NCBI GenBank assembly: GCA_963835855.1
Contig: CAWIHA010000005.1
Location: 1 to 34,545, forward strand
Direction of reading: 5' to 3'
DNA from: CAWIHA01 sp963835855
GTDB taxonomy: Bacteria; Acidobacteriota; Terriglobia; Bryobacterales; Bryobacteraceae
Length of the DNA stretch: 34,545 nt
Part shown: positions 25,706 to 32,111 of the stretch, one piece after another
How positions within the stretch are numbered: position 1 is the first letter of the stretch
Layout of the letters: every line of letters starts with the position of its first letter
Notes under the pieces: model-generated
What the model was told of the DNA's origin: nothing
Databases searched by the model: none
Seen by the model: the letters and a program-made list of their open reading frames with translations, nothing else
Made by a program: the position numbers and the translations under genes

Positions 25706-26905
25706 CTATTCACCTATTAGCTTTGTTACGACCTGTTGCAGAAGTTGCTGAAACTCTTGCATGGTCATCCCTGGGTGCGCAGGGGTTATCTCGAAATGTC
25801 CTGGGTCCCTTGTCCCGCGCTGAATAACCCTAAGCTTGCCTGGCACGGAAAGGACTTGGCTAACTTCACCAAATTTGCGCACTTTCGAGGGGTCCACGTT
25901 GAGGGAAATTCCGTGCGTATTTTGTAGAAGCCCGTTCTTATCTTTCTTCACATCAACATCTCGAGCTTGCATCGGACCGCCCCGGTACAGCACAAAGTTG
26001 CCGTTCGCATCGCGCTGGAAATACTGGGCTGGGTATTGTACTTCATCGGTCTGTGCCTGCATAATAGCGGCATTCCATTGACCATATAGGTGGTTGATGT
26101 CTTCGTCAGGGGCTTGCTGTAAGTTGGCCTTCTCGTCGTCATTCGTGGCAACGTTGTTAATCAGCCACGCTCTCTGAGTCTCAGTATCGGCTTTATCCGC
26201 CGTTGACCAGTAGTGGCCCTGAGAATCGCGGGTTAGGCCCAACTTGCAGGCGATCCAATTCTGGGTGCCTTGGGCCTGAGCACACGGGTCATTACCATCG
26301 TGCCCGTCTGGATCGGAGCCGCTCATCGGATTGTTCCGAAGATAGGTGTACAAATTGAGGCTCTGGGGCTCCTCAAGCTTGGCGTACGGTACTGGCTCCT
26401 CCTTCTCGCTCCAATCGGGGATGGTGAGTCTCCCCTGGGCGGAGGAGAAGTACCTGGCCTCCATGAAGTCCAGACCGGTCTCGTTATCTCGTAGTTTGCC
26501 GGTGAACTTGGGGTTGAGGGGGTCGGGGGCGGTGAGATAGCCCATCGCGGTGGTCCGGCCGCCGACCGGGGCGAAGATTTCCTCGCCGAAAGGAAGATAG
26601 TCGAAGCGCTTTTTGGGATTGCCGCTGCTATCCGTTACCAGGCGCGTCGAGCCCAGATGATCCACGGTGAAATAGCACGTGGGCGTGCCGCAATCGCTCG
26701 CGGGCGCCTGCGTCCAGTATTCCACCGCCAACTGGCCCTGCGCATCGTAAACGTAGTTGGTCGTGACGCCGCCCATCACTTTCTGCACCCGCCGTCCTTC
26801 TCCATCATAAACGTATTGCGCCGCCGCGCCCGCCCCGGTCGCTTTCACCAGGACGGCGAGATCCTGCGCATTCTCCGCGTCCGCAACGGCCGCGAAGCCT
26901 ACCAC
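25706..26905 (-). CDS. Orphan RHS core with C-terminal toxin-like tip, cassette A
   Basis: The 399-residue frame begins in sequence antisense to a relE tail (residues 1-22), then carries the RHS-associated core: YVYDGEGRRVQKVMGG at 31, DHLGSTRLVTD at 82, YLPFGEEIF at 103, NPKFTGKLRDNETGLDFMEARY at 131-152 and LNLYTYLRNNP at 183-193. After DPDGHDG (198-204) a unique tip follows. Its end has FVLYRGG, THGISLNVDP and KLRVIQRGTRDPGHFEITP, then a helix; the toxic activity is unknown (an ADP-ribosyltransferase-like fold is only a guess). No YD-repeat shell, secretion domain or credible start exists: the GTG at 26905 is just the first start codon. It is probably a silent cassette. Tip DNA is clearly less GC-rich than the core. 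Confidence 0.85.
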   Translation of the reverse strand: MVGFAAVADAENAQDLAVLVKATGAGAAAQYVYDGEGRRVQKVMGGVTTNYVYDAQGQLAVEYWTQAPASDCGTPTCYFTVDHLGSTRLVTDSSGNPKKRFDYLPFGEEIFAPVGGRTTAMGYLTAPDPLNPKFTGKLRDNETGLDFMEARYFSSAQGRLTIPDWSEKEEPVPYAKLEEPQSLNLYTYLRNNPMSGSDPDGHDGNDPCAQAQGTQNWIACKLGLTRDSQGHYWSTADKADTETQRAWLINNVATNDDEKANLQQAPDEDINHLYGQWNAAIMQAQTDEVQYPAQYFQRDANGNFVLYRGGPMQARDVDVKKDKNGLLQNTHGISLNVDPSKVRKFGEVSQVLSVPGKLRVIQRGTRDPGHFEITPAHPGMTMQEFQQLLQQVVTKLIGE

Positions 26906-26908
26906 TGA
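26840..26908 (+). pseudogene. 3' tail of a relE-like toxin gene (R2 junction)
   Basis: On the plus strand 22 codons and a TGA read RFHQDGEILRILRVRNGR then EAYH. This matches the C-terminus of RelE-family toxins and lines up with FFRDRGDCLEVSRVLDRK then EAYR of the intact toxin at 24.9 kb. Nothing RelE-like precedes it; the RHS core begins instead. The remnant is antisense to the start of the RHS A frame. Confidence 0.7.
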
Positions 26909-27023
26909 GCGCGCATTTCTTAGCGGCTAAGAATGAAAAAGGCCGGGAGAGAATCCCAGCCCCGCGAAAATGGCTGCCCTGCAAGGGGTCGCGTGTCATA
27001 CCCTAAGCCGGTGCGAAGCACCG
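26892..27023. repeat. R element copy 2
   Basis: Same parts as copy 1: relE stop region, TTTCTTAGCGGC block, terminator hairpin 26941-26961, GCTGCCCTGCAAGGGG block, and a palindrome CGGTGC-GAA-GCACCG (27009-27023). It separates cassette A from cassette B. Confidence 0.9.
26941..26961 (-). terminator. Intrinsic terminator for cassette B
   Basis: On the minus strand an 8-bp stem (one C-A mismatch) is followed by TTTTTCATTCTT. It lies about 100 bases after the stop of the Sel1-repeat gene and before the RHS A frame. The stem is weaker than in the other copies. Confidence 0.65.
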
Positions 27024-27063
27024 TCTTACTCTGAGCGCTCATCACGCCCTTCGCTCCGCGAGG

Positions 27064-27582
27064 TCATAGACAGCGCTTTTCCAGTTTCTTTAATATTTGC
27101 TGAGCTTCTTCCCTCGATGCCTCTGTCACGTCACTCGGGTCAGCGCTGCACGTGCGCTGTAAGTAGGGGATTGCCCTCGCCGCTTCACCAGAGCCCCCCT
27201 TCAAGTAAATCTTTGCGATTTCCAAGTTAGCATCGGCGTCGCCCAGAGCGACAGCACGTTCGAACCACTCCAGGGCGCGCTTGCAGTTTCCTTGATCTCT
27301 GAAGATCGTGCCGATATTATTTGCTGCACAACTGCTCCCTCGCCTGTAAGCTCGCTTGTACCAGTAAAGGGCAGCGTTAACGTTCGGCTTCACGCCTATT
27401 CCAACGTCGTAAAAATAACCTAGCTCGAACTCAGCGCCTCTACCGCCAGCTTTCGCAGCCGAAAGCATGAGGCGAAACGCGGAACGCAATTCACCTTGTT
27501 CTCTTTGTTCGTAGGCGCGCTTGAATACGGCGTCGGTCTTAGCCTGACGAGTACCTGCGTTTCGTGTTTCACTTTTCGGCAT
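27064..27582 (-). CDS. Sel1-like repeat protein, candidate immunity of cassette B
   Basis: The 172-residue protein consists of Sel1/TPR-type helical repeats: AEFELGYFYDVGIGVKPNVN, AALYWYKRAYRRGSSCAANN, ALEWFERAVALGDADANLEIA and AIPYLQRTCSADP, each with the A-x3-Y-x2-A pattern. It has no signal peptide. Sel1 proteins act as scaffolds and occur next to polymorphic toxins, where some serve as immunity proteins. It follows RHS B after 45 bases with an AGGA ribosome binding site 5 bases before the ATG. The immunity role is inferred from position. Confidence 0.72.
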   Translation of the reverse strand: MPKSETRNAGTRQAKTDAVFKRAYEQREQGELRSAFRLMLSAAKAGGRGAEFELGYFYDVGIGVKPNVNAALYWYKRAYRRGSSCAANNIGTIFRDQGNCKRALEWFERAVALGDADANLEIAKIYLKGGSGEAARAIPYLQRTCSADPSDVTEASREEAQQILKKLEKRCL

Positions 27583-27627
27583 ATCATTCCTATTGGTAAC
27601 GCCCGCGACGGACGGGCGCTGCCATTC

Positions 27628-28677
27628 CTACATTTCCACCGGCCCGGTATCCCGCTTTGGGGGAGTTACGATCACTACAAACCCCGACGCAGCTTCGGCG
27701 GCTCCTGCGCCAATGTCCAGGAGTGATTGGCCTAATTCCCAAAGCGCGGCGCCCGTAGCGCCTCCCAAAATTCCGAAAGCTACTGGCTTCCAGCCTGGCG
27801 GTTTTAGATCCCATTTCCCGGTGTGGGGATTGCGAACCACCCATTGCCCTGGGTGTTCTTTGCTGGGTTTAGCATGTTTCCAGGGCTTGTCTGGCTTCGA
27901 TGTGTGCCTACGTTCGCCCTTGTCCTGACCGCCGCCCTGTCCACCGGCAGCGTATACGACGTATGGCACCGTACTGCCACGTGGATTCAGTATGTTTTCC
28001 GGATCTTGCGTGTTATTATTTTCTGGCTCGAACGGAGTCCACCCTGGAGAATCGCCCCCAGGGTTCGGGCCTTCGCACCCTATGCAATGGCCGCCTGGCT
28101 GCGGCATCGGCGGCATCGGTCTCACCCCGGCGGGATCGGGCGGCGGCGGCTTCGGAAGGCACGGCCCGGAAAAAACATCCGGCCAGTCGCCGGCGGTGCA
28201 GTGGCCGTCCAGGTCGAACCTGCTCAGCGGATTGTTACGGACGTATGCGTACAGATTCAGGCTCTGAGGATCTTCAAGCTTCGCATACGGAACCGGTTCT
28301 TCTTTCGCGCTCCAGTCGGGGATAGTGAATCGACCTTGCGCCCCGCTGTAGTACCGGGCCAGCATGAAGTCCAACCCCGTTTCGTTATCGCGTAGTTTGC
28401 CGGTGAACTTCGGGTTCACCTTGTCCGGGGCACTCATGTAACCCATGGCCGTTGTCCGGCCGCCATAACCGGCGAAAATTTCTTCGCCGAAAGGCAGGTA
28501 GTCGAAGCGTTTTGCCGCGTTGCCGTTAATGTCCGTGACCAGCCGCGTCGAGCCCAGATGATCCACCGTCAGGTATTGCGTCCCCGTAGTGGCCGGGTTC
28601 GGCGCGTATTCGGCCGCAAGCTCACCCTGCGCATCGTAAACGTAGTTGGTCGCGAGGCTGCCCATCGCCTTCTGCAC
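27628..28677 (-). CDS. Orphan RHS core with C-terminal tip, cassette B
   Basis: The 349-residue frame from GTG 28677 carries the RHS core (DHLGSTRLVTD at 39, PFGEEIF at 62, FTGKLRDNETGLDFMLARYY at 91-110, LNLYAYVRNNPL at 140-151). The homologous frame extends upstream to about 28716 without a standard start. The tip (from about 156) begins with a proline/glycine-rich stretch containing Cys pairs. A basic His/Lys/Trp-rich motif follows (ERRHTSKPDKPWKHAKPSKE at about 255-274, then NPHTGKWD), then a hydrophobic end (FGILGGATGAALWELGQSLL at 301-320). I do not know this toxin type. The last segment could insert into membranes. Compared with the other copies, the 5' junction has lost about 90 bases. 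Confidence 0.82.
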   Translation of the reverse strand: MQKAMGSLATNYVYDAQGELAAEYAPNPATTGTQYLTVDHLGSTRLVTDINGNAAKRFDYLPFGEEIFAGYGGRTTAMGYMSAPDKVNPKFTGKLRDNETGLDFMLARYYSGAQGRFTIPDWSAKEEPVPYAKLEDPQSLNLYAYVRNNPLSRFDLDGHCTAGDWPDVFSGPCLPKPPPPDPAGVRPMPPMPQPGGHCIGCEGPNPGGDSPGWTPFEPENNNTQDPENILNPRGSTVPYVVYAAGGQGGGQDKGERRHTSKPDKPWKHAKPSKEHPGQWVVRNPHTGKWDLKPPGWKPVAFGILGGATGAALWELGQSLLDIGAGAAEAASGFVVIVTPPKRDTGPVEM

Positions 28678-28710
28678 ACGCCGCCCCTCTCCATCATAAA
28701 CGTATTGCGC

Positions 28711-28850
28711 CGCGAGGCCTACTGTTGAGCGGCGGATTTTTCTCAGCAGCTAAAAATGGAAAAAGGCCGGGAAAAGATCCCGGCCATTGAAAATCGCTGC
28801 CCTGCCAGGGGCGCCGTGTCATACCCCCCTACCCCATGCCGAAGGCATGG
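28711..28850. repeat. R element copy 3
   Basis: It begins with only five relE codons (REAYC and stop, 28711-28728), then the same noncoding parts: hairpin 28765-28785, GCTGCCCTGCCAGGGG block, and a palindrome with different bases (CCATGCC-GAA-GGCATGG, 28834-28850) but the same shape and loop as copy 2. It separates cassettes B and C. Confidence 0.88.
28765..28785 (-). terminator. Intrinsic terminator for cassette C
   Basis: A perfect GGCCGGGA-type stem is followed on the minus strand by TTTTTCCATTTTTA. It lies about 175 bases after the stop of the secreted immunity candidate. Confidence 0.78.
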
Positions 28851-28960
28851 TCTCCTCCCCATCGCAGCACACCCCTCCAGAGCATCACACATCCCGAAAT
28901 GCAAGGGCCGTGCCGAGAGGCACGGCCCCAAAGATTCAGGCGGCACGCTCGGCGCAAGAG

Positions 28961-29608
28961 TCACTTCTGGGCTGAATGGTCAGGTGATGCTGTCGATTTC
29001 AGGTTGTCCCGAAAACGGGTAAGGATAGAGGCAATGCTCTGGTTGAAAACCCCTGGATGTGATTTGAAGTCGTTAACGTACGCATCGATTTTCTTAACGT
29101 AGTAACTGACCGGCCGCGAATAAGTTTCGGATGGGGCCTCGACCTGAGTCCTCAGGCACCACAGGTAGCCCTCTAAGAAGCCTACCTTCTGGGACTCGGA
29201 ACTCTCACGCCAGTATTCGCCATCGTAGTACCCATGTGGATTTGTAAACACTTCGCCCCCTTTGCGCGGCGTTTCGGGGGGCGCGCTCGATAACACTGCC
29301 CGCCACGCTTCAACGACGGGTACCCCGCTGCTAGCAGCATTCGCCTTGTAATATTCGGTAATCTTCGGAACTGCCCATTCAATCGAGTGGGACACCCACT
29401 TCTTATGAGCAACCCAAGTTAAACAGTCGGCAGATCCATTCAGAAACCCAGACCTCTCTTCCGGGTCCGCCAAGGACCACCACTCTCCGTCGTATGCGTT
29501 CTTTCGTTTCTCGGCTTGTTGCTGCGACGAATTGTCCTTTGCCTGCACCGGCAGGAGCCAGCCTCCAACTACGAGAGTAATGACAGCTATTGAAAGTGCT
29601 TGTTTCAT
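28961..29608 (-). CDS. Secreted candidate immunity protein of RHS cassette C
   Basis: The 215-residue protein starts with a signal peptide (MKQALSIAVITLVVGGWLLP, then VQA as a cleavage site), so it should be periplasmic. The mature part has an internal duplication: DGEWWSLADPEERSGFLNGS then ADCL (40-63) pairs with DGEYWRESSESQKVGFLEGY then LWCL (129-152). Each is followed by a helix (VPKITEYYKAN and VKKIDAYVND). It starts 10 bases after the RHS C stop. A periplasmic immunity protein fits an RHS tip that looks like a peptidoglycan amidase. Similarity in shape to the Tai/Rap immunity proteins of type VI amidase effectors is an inference only. Confidence 0.72.
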   Translation of the reverse strand: MKQALSIAVITLVVGGWLLPVQAKDNSSQQQAEKRKNAYDGEWWSLADPEERSGFLNGSADCLTWVAHKKWVSHSIEWAVPKITEYYKANAASSGVPVVEAWRAVLSSAPPETPRKGGEVFTNPHGYYDGEYWRESSESQKVGFLEGYLWCLRTQVEAPSETYSRPVSYYVKKIDAYVNDFKSHPGVFNQSIASILTRFRDNLKSTASPDHSAQK

Positions 29609-29618
29609 AAGCCCCCGC

Positions 29619-30836
29619 TCAGTGTTGTTGCGGATTGTCGGCCGGCGCGTAATATCTAACCGGCTGATTGGGCGCGAACGCTTGGTCGGCGCTTCTAATG
29701 TCTACGTACCTACCAATGTTGTTTATCAGTGGGCCCTGCCCGATGTATTCTTGGGTCCCGGGCAGGAGCTCTGGCCTGACAGTCGCGATGTGTCCGTGGC
29801 CTCCGGGATTCGCCTGTGCGGCCACAACTGTGACACCTTGATTAGCGAGATTCTGCGCTTCTTCCGGTGTGACCTCATGCCATTGCGGTGAGTTCGGTAA
29901 CGTCCTTGCGTCCACGTTCGCAAGGTTTGGAGTTCCGTTCGCGTTAACTAAGCCATCTGTCGGCGCGCCCGTCGCGCCTACTATCTGGCACGTCGCTATG
30001 TTACAAAACGTCGGCCCGTGGTTTGGAACGGGAGCGAGCGTCGGGTCATTCCTTGCCGCATCCTGGGCGTTAGCAAGATCGTTCTGTGGGGTCCCCGGCG
30101 TGATCACCGCAGGCGGCCCCAAGAGTCGTCTGGCGCGGTCATACTGTTCGTGCTGCAGTTGCATCTTGTAGAAAAGCAGGTTGAACCATTGCCAGAATTG
30201 CTGGTTTATCCACTGCGAGCTGAGTTCCATCTCGCCGCTTGGGTCCACGTACACCAAGGGATTGTTTCGCACATAGGCGTAACCGTTCCAAGTCTGCGGA
30301 TTAGACGGATAGGCCGCGGCGCTTTCCGGATCGGCGCCCGTGAATCTCCCTTGGCTTCCGGACATGTATCTGGCTTCAAAGAAATCGAGGCCTGTTTCCG
30401 CGTCCCGTTCTTTGCCGGTGAACTTGGGGTTGAAGGGATCGGGGGCGGTGAGGTAGCCCATCGCGGTGGTGCGGCCGCCGACGCCCGCGTAGATTTCTTC
30501 GCCGAAGGGCAAGTAGTCATACCGGCTCACGACGGTCCCCCTGCCGTCGGTGACCAGGCGCGTCGAGCCGAGATGATCCACCGTCAGATATTGCGTCCCC
30601 GTGGCGGCCGGGTTCGGCGCGTATTCCGCCGCCAGCTCGCCCATCGCGTCATAGACGTAGTTCGTCGCCACGCCGCCCATCACCTTTTGCACCCTGCGCC
30701 CTTCTCCATCATAAGCATGTTGCGCCGCCGCGCCCGCCCCGGTCGCTTTCACCGGGATGGCGAGACCCTGCGCATTCTCCGTCTCCGCAACCGCCGCGAA
30801 GCCTACCACTGAGCGGCGGCTTTTGCGGGCGGCCAA
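29619..30836 (-). CDS. Orphan RHS core with amidase-like C-terminal tip, cassette C
   Basis: The 405-residue frame starts at a TTG in relE-antisense sequence; the real RHS core runs from YDGEGRRVQKVMGG (about 42) through PFGEEIYAG, FTGKERDAETGLDFFEARY to YAYVRNNPLVYVDPSG (201). The tip has GPTFCNIATCQIV (C278), WHEVTPEEAQNLANQGVTVV (319-338) and GGHGHIATVRPE (H347/H349), then YIGQGPLINNIGRYVDI and RYYAP. The Cys, a Gly-rich His strand and the following polar residues resemble NlpC/P60 or CHAP-type peptidoglycan amidases such as type VI Tae effectors. With a secreted immunity gene 10 bases downstream, a cell-wall-degrading toxin is the best guess. No promoter, start or YD-repeat shell is present. 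Confidence 0.83.
   Translation of the reverse strand: MAARKSRRSVVGFAAVAETENAQGLAIPVKATGAGAAAQHAYDGEGRRVQKVMGGVATNYVYDAMGELAAEYAPNPAATGTQYLTVDHLGSTRLVTDGRGTVVSRYDYLPFGEEIYAGVGGRTTAMGYLTAPDPFNPKFTGKERDAETGLDFFEARYMSGSQGRFTGADPESAAAYPSNPQTWNGYAYVRNNPLVYVDPSGEMELSSQWINQQFWQWFNLLFYKMQLQHEQYDRARRLLGPPAVITPGTPQNDLANAQDAARNDPTLAPVPNHGPTFCNIATCQIVGATGAPTDGLVNANGTPNLANVDARTLPNSPQWHEVTPEEAQNLANQGVTVVAAQANPGGHGHIATVRPELLPGTQEYIGQGPLINNIGRYVDIRSADQAFAPNQPVRYYAPADNPQQH
30744..30812 (+). pseudogene. 3' tail of a relE-like toxin gene (R4 junction)
   Basis: Plus-strand codons read RFHRDGETLRILRLRNRR then EAYH and a TGA, the same tail as at 26.9 kb. The RHS core begins at the same point upstream, so both junctions share one breakpoint. 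Confidence 0.7.
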
Positions 30837-30969
30837 AAATAGAACGGACGTACGGCGCGGGCGAGCTGATCGGCGGCCAAAAAGGGAAAAGGCCGGGAAG
30901 AATCCCGGCCCCCCGAAAATCGCTGCCGTGCAAGGGGCGCCGTCCCCCCCAAGCCGGTGCGCAGCACCG
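30798..30969. repeat. R element copy 4
   Basis: Same layout as the other copies, with hairpin 30891-30910 and palindrome CGGTGC-GCA-GCACCG (30955-30969). It is about 40 bases longer: the block GGCGGCCAAAAA occurs twice (at about 30828 and 30872), with a GC-rich insert between. Confidence 0.88.
30891..30910 (-). terminator. Intrinsic terminator for cassette D
   Basis: A 7-bp GGCCGGG/CCCGGCC stem is followed on the minus strand by TTTTCCCTTTTTGG. It lies about 85 bases after the stop of the beta-propeller lipoprotein gene. Confidence 0.75.
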
Positions 30970-30995
30970 AACGAGGCGACAAGCGGCTTAGAGAA

Positions 30996-32111
30996 CTACT
31001 GCGGTGCGTCAATCTCGTAGACCGTTAGAACTGGGGATTTCGACGGGGCTACGATCCAGAGCTTCGACCCGGCTCGATACAGCAGCGGGCCACCACCTTG
31101 CAAGCCCGTGTCCGGGTCATTGCTGTCTGCTACGCTCAGGGGAAGCATCGGATGCCGCCAAGCTATCGTCGGCCCATCAGCCTTCAGTAGCAGGAACTCG
31201 GAAGAGAGGATTTTGTCTCCGCCATGCTCCGGCTCACGGTCGGGGCTAGTCGTGCAGATGGCCCCGGTATAGTCTGGAACGTCACCGCTGCTGTACCTGT
31301 GAGGCACGCACTTCAGTTCCAACTGTCCGATATGACCGTTGTTGTAAACAGCAACAGCTCCCTGAGCCGAGAAGTCCCCATAAAACGCTAGCAGCCTGTT
31401 TGCGCCAAGAACTACGGCTCCGTTGTCCGTCCCATGCAAAAAGTGAAAGTCTAACTCTGCTCCGGAGGGCGAGCCGTCTTCATGGTATTCGCGCCATACG
31501 TCGCCACGTGATTCGAGCCAAGCAACCCGGCCCTTAGGACACCAGACGATTGAGTCGTTATAGTAGTTCGGTTTTGGTCCCGCGATATCGGATGTGATTT
31601 TGAAGTTGGAGAGATTCATTCGGACGAAGCGAAGATTGGCCCCGCGAATCGATGCGAAGCTTAGTAAGCCGTTCTCATCGAAGCCAGCAAAGAGCCTATG
31701 GCTATCGCTCGAACTGAACGGCAGAGCGTTCGTGCGCCGAACCTCCGACAGGTCTTTCGGGGAGAGCACAAGCAGCAGGTTCGGCTCATGTATCTCTGCA
31801 TAAACCAACATCTGACCGTCCGGTGATAGGTAGAAGCCTTCGGCAGCTCGCGCGCCATGAACACGCGGGACACTGATGACCGCGTGCCTCAGCTCTTTGT
31901 GCGTCGCTAGATCGAACGCCGACACCTGAAGCTGATTGGAGAAGCGCAGAACATCGAACGAACGATGCGCTTCGTAAAGCACCCCACTCCCCGCCGTCAT
32001 CGCCGGAAGTGAGAGCGCACTCTTTGATTTCGCTAGGGGAAGCGTGAACGAGACTTGCCCCCAGCAGCAAGCGGTCAACAGAAACAGCGCAAGCAGACAG
32101 TTCTTTTTCAT
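30996..32111 (-). CDS. Beta-propeller-like lipoprotein, candidate immunity of cassette D
   Basis: The 371-residue protein has a signal peptide with a lipobox (LTAC at residues 13-16), so it is probably a lipoprotein. The rest consists of repeated strands with patterns such as AEGFYLSPDGQMLVYAEIHE, SIVWCPKGRVAWLESRGD and GPLLYRAGSKLWIVAPSKSP, consistent with a beta-propeller. Its ATG overlaps the RHS D stop by 4 bases (ATGA), so the pair is translationally coupled. Position suggests immunity, and the envelope location would imply a periplasm-active toxin; at 371 residues it is large for an immunity protein, so another role is possible. Confidence 0.68.
   Translation of the reverse strand: MKKNCLLALFLLTACCWGQVSFTLPLAKSKSALSLPAMTAGSGVLYEAHRSFDVLRFSNQLQVSAFDLATHKELRHAVISVPRVHGARAAEGFYLSPDGQMLVYAEIHEPNLLLVLSPKDLSEVRRTNALPFSSSDSHRLFAGFDENGLLSFASIRGANLRFVRMNLSNFKITSDIAGPKPNYYNDSIVWCPKGRVAWLESRGDVWREYHEDGSPSGAELDFHFLHGTDNGAVVLGANRLLAFYGDFSAQGAVAVYNNGHIGQLELKCVPHRYSSGDVPDYTGAICTTSPDREPEHGGDKILSSEFLLLKADGPTIAWRHPMLPLSVADSNDPDTGLQGGGPLLYRAGSKLWIVAPSKSPVLTVYEIDAPQ

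Noticed and set aside
30018..30812. 264-codon plus-strand frame opposite RHS cassette C
   Set aside because: Only its last 22 codons are meaningful (a relE tail); the rest is antisense to the RHS core and tip.
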